Source of the DNA: Myxococcales bacterium
GTDB lineage: Bacteria; Myxococcota_A; SURF-8
Direction of reading: 5' to 3'
DNA: 64,000 nucleotides
Assembly (NCBI GenBank): GCA_003598065.1
Contig: QZKR01000120.1
Coordinates: 1 to 64,000, forward strand
Shown here: positions 51,901 through 58,003 of the stretch, one piece after another
Layout of the letters: each line of letters begins with the position of its first letter
Position numbering within the stretch: the first letter of the stretch is position 1
Notes under the pieces: model-generated
Seen by the model: only the letters and a program-made list of their open reading frames with translations
The model's database searches: none
What the model was told of the DNA's origin: nothing
Program-made: the position numbers and the translations under genes

Positions 51901-52682
51901 CCGTCTAGCAAAATTTCCGATTCCCCGTCGTGCGCCGTTTTGCCTAGCAATAAATCGAGAAAACGATTGATGGCGGCGGAGTCGCGGGCGCCCGCCATGA
52001 GAACGGCCTGACGAACGCCTTCGTTTCCGCCGGGACGCCGCCAGAGGACGAATTCGGCCTTTGGAGCCGTTCCGCCAATGCTGCTTAACGGTTCGACACG
52101 AAACGTGTTGCGACCGATTACGAGTTGCGACAAGCGAACAGCTTCTGAACTCATTCCATACGCTGCAAGCTTTTCGAGCAGGCTCTGGGCGCAAACCATG
52201 ATGGCTTCATCATCTGCCGAGATCGCACTTGCCGAAATCGCGAGGCGGGAGGCATTTCGCTTTTTCGGCGCGAATCCGAGCCTAATCAGAAAATGATCCA
52301 GAACGGCTTCAGAGATTTCCGGCGGGAAAAGTTCGGCGAGGACAACGGACTGCCACGACCATTGGCGCTGGTCTACAACCCGTTCCCTCTTCATCGCCGC
52401 CGTCCAGCGGTCGAGCGTCCGTACCTCCAAAGGAATGAGCGGCGAGAAGCGTTCCTTCAGCCAGGTCGCGGCGCGCTGGACCGTCTCGTCGCGCTCCGTG
52501 CTCCCGTGAACTTCCAGCCGCAAGCCTTCGTCCAGCAACGTCAACCTGGCACGGTCGAGCCCAAATCGATCCAAGCCGGCCGCAAGCGAAGCGCCGTCCA
52601 ACCGGGCGCCGAACGCATCCGTTATCGGTCGTATTCCCTTGCCCTTCGGGGAAAAGCGTCGTCTGGTTTGCGGTTTGGCCAT
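48951..52682 (-). CDS. ferredoxin-carbamoyltransferase-radical SAM fusion protein
   Basis: 1243 residues with four regions. Residues 1-285 have no recognised domain. Residues 286-340 form a two-cluster ferredoxin (CTRCGLCASCC, then CLRCYDCVEACP). Residues 390-930 are a NodU/CmcH/TobZ-type carbamoyltransferase: the Kae1-like half has EEERLNRRRH, the metal-site PHHLCHAASAY (His507, 508, 511), VDGRGDRET and LGGGVALNC; the C-terminal half has FGPRALGARSIL and NTSFNRRGEP, all apparently intact. Residues 945-1243 are a radical SAM domain with Cys959-x3-Cys963-x2-Cys966 (CDCRCAHC) and C-terminal cysteines (1215, 1218, 1224) like an auxiliary cluster. It should O-carbamoylate a product and perform a radical step on it; both substrates are unknown. 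The start is taken at the second Met (52682); an in-frame TTG lies 15 bases upstream. It converges on the methyltransferase gene. Confidence 0.85.
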   Translation of the reverse strand: MAKPQTRRRFSPKGKGIRPITDAFGARLDGASLAAGLDRFGLDRARLTLLDEGLRLEVHGSTERDETVQRAATWLKERFSPLIPLEVRTLDRWTAAMKRERVVDQRQWSWQSVVLAELFPPEISEAVLDHFLIRLGFAPKKRNASRLAISASAISADDEAIMVCAQSLLEKLAAYGMSSEAVRLSQLVIGRNTFRVEPLSSIGGTAPKAEFVLWRRPGGNEGVRQAVLMAGARDSAAINRFLDLLLGKTAHDGESEILLDGLVWPAARRPTVAVPLNVTDVSATIWVDPSRCTRCGLCASCCPAACVALNDGIPDIDGSRCLRCYDCVEACPVDAMRPTYAEDGATLARILVHRPNWLSRLLGWPGGVSPAPFPPSYLLPKSPAEPPQVILGLAIGTQQEHAAALWKDGKLVGAIEEERLNRRRHYGWSPEGRPGVTVGVDPTVMLEEAFCRRAIRVLLGEAGMTLDDVDLIAINAIPARYRRAYSISEEGRPALALQAGRLALMPHHLCHAASAYRLSGVEDAWIFTVDGRGDRETAALFRAEKGKIKPLWEILSLLDRSIGGVYETITQLLGFGPHGQGSVMALASFGEATIDLADFLSARSPKETVAHERGLAERFEPMRRVHGEPLARVHKDLAASLQRALEETILALLRKDAPETIDALCLGGGVALNCRMNERLRRELSPRRMFVQPGANDAGTAIGAALEAAARFGGSWATGEMTNAYLGPEFSDAEIEAVLRRSGLAYRRIADVARETARRLAAGEVGAWFQGKMEFGPRALGARSILADPRRAEIKDRVNRIKNREPWRPFGPSILAGSEGDWFEGAFDARFMLFTLPVREDKRPLVPAIVHVDGTSRPQVVHESESPLYHRMLVEFNALTGVPMTLNTSFNRRGEPIVCTPADAIESFKGLGADFLAMGSFIAEKPAPNAEICDTPPPIEELALLPGGRRLMLRLTARCDCRCAHCTVQDLSDREDRSFTEAVAALAEGRRAHCDELVVMRGEAARRDDFPELIRLARRMGYRYVQVQTSGRPFADRLRREALLAAGIDCAEVTILAPAEGEHDALAGVEGAFRETLIGLRALVKAGVDVMANVPILRRNVKDLEKLPLLVQKMDARRLQFSFPRPVELRDRVVVEPLIRLADASETLRAAMRIARSLGLDVTTEGVPLCHLASEFHGAPDAAEDWRRFRVDDLHLTHESLHEERQRARPLPPVCRRCRLADRCPRTWALYMEMFGTGEFIPQ

Positions 52683-52768
52683 CCAATCGCCCTGCAACGA
52701 ATCGTGGCGGCAGTCTACACCGAAGCATCGACCGCGAGCAATGCGCCGTTTCTTCGGCGCAAAATCCC

Positions 52769-52798
52769 TTGTTCAGACTTGGCGCTATCAGGTATAGT
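52769..52798 (+). promoter_or_regulatory. possible promoter of coaE operon
   Basis: TTGTTC (52769-52774), 18-bp spacer, TATAGT (52793-52798); initiation near 52805. It lies in the 142-bp divergent spacer with the fusion gene. Confidence 0.45.
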
Positions 52799-52824
52799 GA
52801 GCCCGACGATGACGGGCTAAATAC

Positions 52825-53415
52825 ATGAAGATTTACGGTTTGACAGGCGGGATCGCCAGCGGCAAGAGCACGGTGGCGAAAATGTTCGCCGAACTGGGCG
52901 CGAGGCGTCTCGATGCCGACGCGCTGGCGAAACAGGCGACAAGTCCGGGCCAGCCCGCTTATGAGCAGATTGTGGAGGCCTTCGGCCGTGAAATTCTGCA
53001 GTCGGACGGTACGCTTGATCGGCGAAAGTTGCGCCGGATCGTGTTCGCCGACGAAGCGTTGCGCGAACGGCTCAACGCCATCGTACATCCGGCGGTGATG
53101 GCGGCGACGGCCGAAGCGTTTTCCCTTTTCGAAGCGGGCGGCGCTTCGATCGCATTGTACGAAGCGGCGTTGCTCGTGGAAACGGGGATGTACAAACTTT
53201 TCAACGGTCTGATCGTGGTCGATTGTCCCGAAGCAATTCGCCGCCGCCGGCTTATGGCCCGCGACGGCGTGAGCGCCGAAGAAGCGGAGCAGGTTTTCGC
53301 CAGCCAGGCGACAGATGCAGAACGCAGGCAAGCCGCCGATTTCATCATCGATGCGAGCGGTTCGCTGGACCGAACGCGGCAGCAGGTGCGGCGGATCTGG
53401 ACTCAGTTGACTTGA
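52825..53415 (+). CDS. coaE: dephospho-CoA kinase
   Basis: 196 residues, normal length. It phosphorylates dephospho-CoA, the last step of CoA synthesis. Walker A is GLTGGIASGKST at residues 5-16, followed by the DADAL motif and the VDCPEAIRRRRLMARDG lid segment. The ribosome-binding site is weak. An SDR-like gene begins 11 bases downstream, so both are probably on one transcript with the two hot-dog proteins. Confidence 0.95.
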   Translation: MKIYGLTGGIASGKSTVAKMFAELGARRLDADALAKQATSPGQPAYEQIVEAFGREILQSDGTLDRRKLRRIVFADEALRERLNAIVHPAVMAATAEAFSLFEAGGASIALYEAALLVETGMYKLFNGLIVVDCPEAIRRRRLMARDGVSAEEAEQVFASQATDAERRQAADFIIDASGSLDRTRQQVRRIWTQLT

Positions 53416-53426
53416 AGTCAGGACTC

Positions 53427-54581
53427 ATGAAGGAACCAATCAACGCCAAAGCGCGGCATTATTTCATCACGGGCTTCCCGAATTTCACGGCGGTGAAGCT
53501 CGTTCAAATGCTGATCCAGAGCGATCCGCTGGCCTTCGCTCATATTCTGGTGATGGAAAAATTCCTGCCATTCGCCGCCCGTTTGCGCGAGCGACTGCCC
53601 AAACCCGCCCAGCGGCGTGTGGAGCTTGTCGCCGGGGACGTAACTCACCTCGACCTAGGCATGTCGGGCGAAGAGCTGACGAGGATGACGCGCAAGGTGA
53701 CGCACATCCTGCACCTGGCCGCCATCTGGGAATTCGGCGTGCCGCGCCGCTTCTGCGAAGAAGTCAACGTCAAGGGCGCTCGTTTCATTCTGGATTTCGC
53801 CCGCGATTGCAAGAAGCTGGAGCGCTTCGCCCATTTTTCGACGATCTTCGTTTCCGGCCGGCGGCGGGGCGTGATCCGCGAGGACGAATTCGACCTCGGC
53901 CAGGAATTCAAGAATCCTTGGGAACAGACGCGTTTCACGAGCGAAAAGCTCGTCCGTCTGGAGATGGAAAAAGGCCTGCCGGCGACGATTCTGCGACTTG
54001 GATTGATCGTCGGCGACAGCCAGACCGGGGAAATCCTGAAGTTCGACGGCCCTTACCTGTTCCTTAAACTCATGTTGACCACCGACCTGAATCTGCCGCT
54101 TTTTCTCCCGGGGCAATGCGAAGGGCCTTCCAATCTTGTTCCGGTGGATTACGCCGTGAGCGCCGCCTTGCACATTCTGGCTCAGGCGGAGTCGCTCGGC
54201 AACACGTATCACGTCACCGACCCGTATCCGCTGATGACCCGGACGGTGTTCGAGGGCGTCTGCGCCTACCTCGGCCGCCGGCCGCCGACCTTCGGCCTGC
54301 CGCGCAGCCTTTACAAGGCGGTGTATCTCATTCCACAGATGCAGCGTTTCTCCGGCATTCCGGGCGAGATGTTCGAATATTTCAACCACAAGGCCGTCCA
54401 CAACTGCTCGAACGCCCTGGCGGCCTTGAAGGGCGCGGGCATCGTCTGCCCGCGCTTCGAGACCTACTTCCCGATCTCGATCGAATATGCCCGCGATCTG
54501 TTGAAGCAACGCATCGAAAAACAGGAAGAGGAAGAAACGATCGACCCGTTCGATTACGGGCAGAAGGAACGCCATTCGTAA
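53427..54581 (+). CDS. SDR/NAD-binding_4-like protein with altered catalytic residues
   Basis: 384 residues with the extended-SDR pattern of thioester-reductase/male-sterility type domains: an N-terminal nucleotide-fold strand, DVTH, HLAA, HFSTIFVSG and the RLGLIVGDS segment. Key residues differ: the glycine-rich loop reads TGFPNFTA (15-22) rather than TGxxGFxG, and the Y-x-x-x-K catalytic pair is W165-x-x-x-R169 (NPWEQTR). The active serine 138 remains. It may have lost reductase activity or use another chemistry. I start at the ATG at 53427; the longer frame overlaps coaE. Two MaoC/hot-dog genes follow. Confidence 0.8.
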   Translation: MKEPINAKARHYFITGFPNFTAVKLVQMLIQSDPLAFAHILVMEKFLPFAARLRERLPKPAQRRVELVAGDVTHLDLGMSGEELTRMTRKVTHILHLAAIWEFGVPRRFCEEVNVKGARFILDFARDCKKLERFAHFSTIFVSGRRRGVIREDEFDLGQEFKNPWEQTRFTSEKLVRLEMEKGLPATILRLGLIVGDSQTGEILKFDGPYLFLKLMLTTDLNLPLFLPGQCEGPSNLVPVDYAVSAALHILAQAESLGNTYHVTDPYPLMTRTVFEGVCAYLGRRPPTFGLPRSLYKAVYLIPQMQRFSGIPGEMFEYFNHKAVHNCSNALAALKGAGIVCPRFETYFPISIEYARDLLKQRIEKQEEEETIDPFDYGQKERHS

Positions 54582-54598
54582 GGCGAGGAGGAACATCC

Positions 54599-55003
54599 AT
54601 GAGGCGAGCGGGCGAAGTAAAGATCGGCGATACGTTCACGAAAACGCAAACGGTGGACCGCTACCGGTCCCTGTTTTACGCCGGGGCCTCGGGCGATTTC
54701 AACCCGATCCACACCGACGTCGAGTTCGCGCAGGCGGTGGGCTACAGCACGACGATCCTCCAGGGCATGTGCACCTATGCCTTCCTCACCGACGCCGTGA
54801 CGGAATATCTGGGCGATCCCGGAGCGCTTACGCACATCAAGGCGCGCTTCTCCAAACCCGTCCTTCCCGACGACACGCTGACCTTTACCGTTTCCGTCAG
54901 GGAAATCGAAGGCAAGACCGTCAAGCTGGACCTTGCCGTCGTGAACCAAAACGGCGATCCGATCATTACGTCGGCCACGGCCACGGGCCGGCTGGCGGGT
55001 TAG
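54599..55003 (+). CDS. MaoC-type (R)-hydratase domain protein
   Basis: 134 residues forming a hot-dog fold with the hydratase 2 motif YAGASGDFNPIHTD, where Asp33 and His38 are the catalytic pair. It hydrates or dehydrates acyl thioesters. AGGAGG lies seven bases before the ATG. It is followed by a second hot-dog protein without the motif; the pair looks like the HadB/HadA-type heterodimer of 3-hydroxyacyl dehydratases, in reversed order. The SDR-like gene upstream would fit a lipid or acyl-chain pathway, if it is still active. Confidence 0.9.
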   Translation: MRRAGEVKIGDTFTKTQTVDRYRSLFYAGASGDFNPIHTDVEFAQAVGYSTTILQGMCTYAFLTDAVTEYLGDPGALTHIKARFSKPVLPDDTLTFTVSVREIEGKTVKLDLAVVNQNGDPIITSATATGRLAG

Positions 55004-55012
55004 GAGGCGGCG

Positions 55013-55453
55013 ATGGGACTCAACATGGAGAAACAGGGAAAAACCTACGGCCCTTACCGCTATAAGGCCGGCCTGGAAAAAATAAAGGAATTCGCCGAGG
55101 CGATCAAAAGCGAAGACAAGCACTACCTCGATGAGGAGTTCGCCGCCAAGACGCCCCATGGCGGCGTCATCGCCCCGCCGACGTTCTGCGTGAATTTCAA
55201 CATGAGGCCTTTCGCCGCCGCCGTGATGGACCCCGAACTCAACGTCAACGTGGCGTTTCTCGTCCACGGCGAGCAGGAGTTCGAGTTTTTCCGTCCCGTG
55301 AAAGACGGCGACATTCTCATCACCACCGGCGTGGTGGAGAAGATGTGGACGAAGGGCAACCTGGAATTTTTCAGCGTCCGCGCCGAAACGAAGGATGAAT
55401 CGGGCCAGCCGATCGTGACGGGGCGCTACACGGGCGTGATCCGGAACATGTAG
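55013..55453 (+). CDS. MaoC N-terminal (HadA-like) hot-dog protein
   Basis: 146 residues of the MaoC_dehydrat_N/FAS1-like dehydratase type: a basic start, the KSEDKHYLDEEFAA segment, HGGVIAPPTF and the strand EQEFEFFRPVKDGDIL. The D-x-N-P-x-H motif of the partner gene is absent, as in the non-catalytic subunit of HadAB-type dehydratases. It begins nine bases after the catalytic subunit with AGGAGG upstream. The gene ends the operon and converges on the lipoprotein gene at 55469. Confidence 0.85.
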   Translation: MGLNMEKQGKTYGPYRYKAGLEKIKEFAEAIKSEDKHYLDEEFAAKTPHGGVIAPPTFCVNFNMRPFAAAVMDPELNVNVAFLVHGEQEFEFFRPVKDGDILITTGVVEKMWTKGNLEFFSVRAETKDESGQPIVTGRYTGVIRNM

Positions 55454-55468
55454 GCGATTCCGCCGGCG

Positions 55469-56014
55469 CTACTCCAGCGCCTTCACTTTCCATTCGCCAT
55501 CCACGCGGCCGAAGATCAAGAGGACGCGCTTGCCGAGCTTGCGGCCGCGGATCTCCGCGCCTTTGTCGGCGGCCATGACCAGCAGATCGCCCGCTTCCAT
55601 GACGTCTTTCAAAGCGCGGTCTTCCACATCGACGCGGCAACGGATGTCGCCCAGGTCGTAACGCGAGGCGATAAGGATGGCGGAAGGATCGATGAATTCC
55701 TCAACAGAGGGCGGCGGCCCTTCATAGCGCGCGAAATCGGCTTCCAAAAGCTGTCGCATTTCATCGGCCGTGTGCATCGTCGCGACGCGCGCCTTTTCCA
55801 GCTTGCCCCATTGCGGCGGGACATAGGCCATCGTGCGCACGAGGTCGCCGGCAAGATAGGCGTTCATAATATCCAGGAAGGCATGACGCACTTGAAGCTT
55901 GTCGGCGTCTTCCGGTTGTGGTTGATGCCACTTGGGGCGGTCGGAACACGCCAGCGCTCCCACTGTTGCGAGGAGCAACACGAGCGAAACTAAACCTGGA
56001 AATGTTCGGCGCAT
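55469..56014 (-). CDS. putative lipoprotein, unknown function
   Basis: 181 residues with signal and lipobox ALAC (Cys23). The mature part has a helical section (about 40-115; QVRHAFLDIMNAYLAGDLVRT) and a beta section (about 125-181) ending in a strand pair (KRVLLIFGRVDGEWKVKALE), a pattern like cystatin/NTF2-type folds. The sequence is not matched to a family. It begins one base after the stop of the TRL-like lipoprotein gene, so the two form an operon with the promoter at 56431-56459. Confidence 0.72.
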   Translation of the reverse strand: MRRTFPGLVSLVLLLATVGALACSDRPKWHQPQPEDADKLQVRHAFLDIMNAYLAGDLVRTMAYVPPQWGKLEKARVATMHTADEMRQLLEADFARYEGPPPSVEEFIDPSAILIASRYDLGDIRCRVDVEDRALKDVMEAGDLLVMAADKGAEIRGRKLGKRVLLIFGRVDGEWKVKALE

Positions 56015-56015
56015 C

Positions 56016-56366
56016 TCACTGGGCCACGTAGGCGGTGACTTGCGTGCAGTACTCGTAGTAGAAAAAGAAGACGTTGAAGAAGCTGTGATCGACCGCGACG
56101 TTCTTCAGCGGTTCGCCTTTGTGGCCGGCGGCCATCAGCGCCGCGTCGAGACCGGCGTCGCCCCAGGCGGCGATGCCGAGGACGCCCGCCGTGCAGCTTT
56201 CGCCGACGATCAGCCGCCCGCTCGGCGGCCCGTCGGAGGCGGTGTCAAACTGTTTGTTGCTTTCCACGCCCGAGTACACGAGTCCCAGCGGCGGTCCCAT
56301 CATCGTCTGGCAGCCGCCAAGGACGATAAAAACGGCCAAAACCGTCAGGAGTTTTGCAATTCGCAT
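56016..56366 (-). CDS. TRL-like small lipoprotein
   Basis: 116 residues with lipobox LGGC (Cys19) and a mature domain of TRL-like lipoproteins: a GLVYSGVES start, a GESCTAGVLGIAAWGDAGLD segment in which Cys and the G-W-G-D motif are typical, and an AAGHKGEPLKNVAVD stretch. The role of the family is unknown. I use the ATG at 56366, seven bases after AAGGA. The longer frame adds 12 residues ahead of the signal. Confidence 0.8.
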   Translation of the reverse strand: MRIAKLLTVLAVFIVLGGCQTMMGPPLGLVYSGVESNKQFDTASDGPPSGRLIVGESCTAGVLGIAAWGDAGLDAALMAAGHKGEPLKNVAVDHSFFNVFFFYYEYCTQVTAYVAQ

Positions 56367-56430
56367 TGGCAATTCCTTCCCACGCGCCTTACACGATGAC
56401 ATATCCCGGGCGAGCGGCCGTTATGTTCGA

Positions 56431-56459
56431 GGTGTAGCATCCCCCTTCCCCGCTGTCAA
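56431..56459 (-). promoter_or_regulatory. promoter of small lipoprotein operon
   Basis: Minus strand perfect TTGACA (56454-56459), 17-bp spacer, TACACC (56431-56436) preceded by TG as in an extended -10; initiation near 56424. Confidence 0.5.
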
Positions 56460-56496
56460 GACGGCCCCGATGCCGGCGTTCTACCCAGGAAAACCC

Positions 56497-56526
56497 TTGA
56501 CCGGCCGATTTCGCGAGCGCTAGAGT
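56497..56526 (+). promoter_or_regulatory. possible promoter of ROK kinase gene
   Basis: TTGACC (56497-56502), 18-bp spacer, TAGAGT (56521-56526); initiation near 56533, 38 bases before the ATG, which follows GGAGGAGG. Confidence 0.45.
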
Positions 56527-56570
56527 AGGCCGCACAACAACGCGGCGCGCGACGCGGAGGAGGACGAAGC

Positions 56571-57539
56571 ATGCCCGGTTTATGCGTCGGCATCGACATC
56601 GGCGGGACCAATCTCAAGGCCGGTCTGCTCACGCCGGACGGCCGCATGCTCGATACCTGCAAACATCAATTGACGCCGGAGGAGAAGAGCGAAGCCGGCG
56701 CCGTTTCCGCCATGAAGCACATCTTTTCCGAACTTCTGGGCCGGTCGGGTCTGGGACCGGACGGGCTGCTTGGGGTCGGGCTTGGCGTCGCGGGGATTAT
56801 AGACGACAAGCTCGGCGTGATTACCCAGGCCCCCCAATTCCCGCTCTGGCGCAACTTCGCCCTCGTCGAACGGCTGTCGAAAGCGATCGGCCTGCCCGTG
56901 GCGATGGAGAACGACGTCAACGCCATCGCGCGCGGCGAAAAATGGTGCGGCGCGGCGGTCGATGTCGATAATTTTATCTGCATGGCGATCGGCACGGGGC
57001 TTGGCGGCGCGCTGTGTCTCAACGGCGAAATCTGGTCCGGCATGGACGGCATGGCCGGCGAATTCGGCCACATCTGCGTCGATGCCGGCGGCGCGCCCTG
57101 CGGCTGCGGCTCGAACGGCTGTCTGGAGACTTTCGCCAGCGCCGTGGGGTTGATTCGGATGGTCAAAGCCGACAATTACCGCACCGTGCTCGATCACGCC
57201 GCCGACGACGCGGCGATTCCCTATACGCTCGCCAGGCTCGCCGAGTCCGGCGACGCGCAGGCCAAACGCTATTGGGAAATCTTCGGGCGCGCCCTCGGCC
57301 AGGTGCTCGGCGGGCTGCTCAATGCGCTGAACGTGAAAACCGTCCTCTTCGGCGGGGGGCTCTCGAAATCGTTTTCCCTTTTCGCTCCGGCCATGGAAGC
57401 GGAGATCAAACACCGGGCGTTCCCCGCCGTGGCGCGCAACCTCGATTTTCGCGTCGGCAAGCTGTGGGAGGACGCCGGCATTTACGGCGCGGCGGCCGCC
57501 CTGCTCAACCGCATCGACCGACGCGAAAGAACCTGGTGA
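56571..57539 (+). CDS. ROK-family sugar kinase, probable glucokinase
   Basis: 322 residues. The ATP-binding start is GIDIGGTNLKAGL (7-19), the catalytic aspartate is Asp115 (ENDVNA), and the ROK zinc site is His167 with C-G-C-G-S-N-G-C (Cys177, 179, 184). The sugar-binding ExGH loop GEFGHI is present. ROK proteins phosphorylate glucose, GlcNAc or ManNAc; there is no helix-turn-helix, so it is a kinase, not a repressor. pgi elsewhere in the window would use its product if glucose is the substrate. A DUF296 gene follows after 23 bases. Confidence 0.88.
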   Translation: MPGLCVGIDIGGTNLKAGLLTPDGRMLDTCKHQLTPEEKSEAGAVSAMKHIFSELLGRSGLGPDGLLGVGLGVAGIIDDKLGVITQAPQFPLWRNFALVERLSKAIGLPVAMENDVNAIARGEKWCGAAVDVDNFICMAIGTGLGGALCLNGEIWSGMDGMAGEFGHICVDAGGAPCGCGSNGCLETFASAVGLIRMVKADNYRTVLDHAADDAAIPYTLARLAESGDAQAKRYWEIFGRALGQVLGGLLNALNVKTVLFGGGLSKSFSLFAPAMEAEIKHRAFPAVARNLDFRVGKLWEDAGIYGAAAALLNRIDRRERTW

Positions 57540-57562
57540 CACCCGAAACAGGAGTAGCCGTG

Positions 57563-57994
57563 ATGAGCATTTCGGCGGATGTGAAACGGGCCCACGTCGG
57601 GAGACTCAAGGCGGGCGGCGATCTGGCCGAGGAAGTCGGCCGCTTTCTCGATCGGCACGGCGTGCGCTTCGGCGTCGTATCGATCATCGGCGCGCTGGCC
57701 AAGGCCAAACTCGGCTCGTATCACTTCGGCGAGCGCGTCTACAAAACGTTCGATATCGACCACGAGTCGGAGATCCTTCATTGCACGGGCAATATCTCCA
57801 CGCTCGACGGCAAAACGTTCGCCCACCTGCACGCCACGCTGTCGGGCGAGGACGGACGCGCCTTTGGCGGCCACGTCTTCCCCGGCTGTGCGATCCATGT
57901 CGCGGAATGTGTCGTGTTGGAGTTCGCCGGCGAACCGCCCGTGCGACAGGACGATCCGCAGACCGGCTTGAAGCTCTGGCCGGCGGAGTCGTAA
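57563..57994 (+). CDS. DUF296/PPC-domain protein
   Basis: 143 residues forming one PPC/DUF296 domain (about 18-125): GGDLAEEVGRFLDRHGVRFG, VSIIGALAKAKLGSY, then THLHATLS-type AHLHATLSGEDG and GHVFPGC. In plants this domain accompanies AT-hooks; bacterial stand-alone forms probably bind metal through histidines such as His88, His90 and His104. Role unknown. The start is the ATG at 57563, eight bases after CAGGAG; it follows the ROK kinase and converges on recG. Confidence 0.88.
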   Translation: MSISADVKRAHVGRLKAGGDLAEEVGRFLDRHGVRFGVVSIIGALAKAKLGSYHFGERVYKTFDIDHESEILHCTGNISTLDGKTFAHLHATLSGEDGRAFGGHVFPGCAIHVAECVVLEFAGEPPVRQDDPQTGLKLWPAES

Positions 57995-58003
57995 AGCGGA
58001 TTC

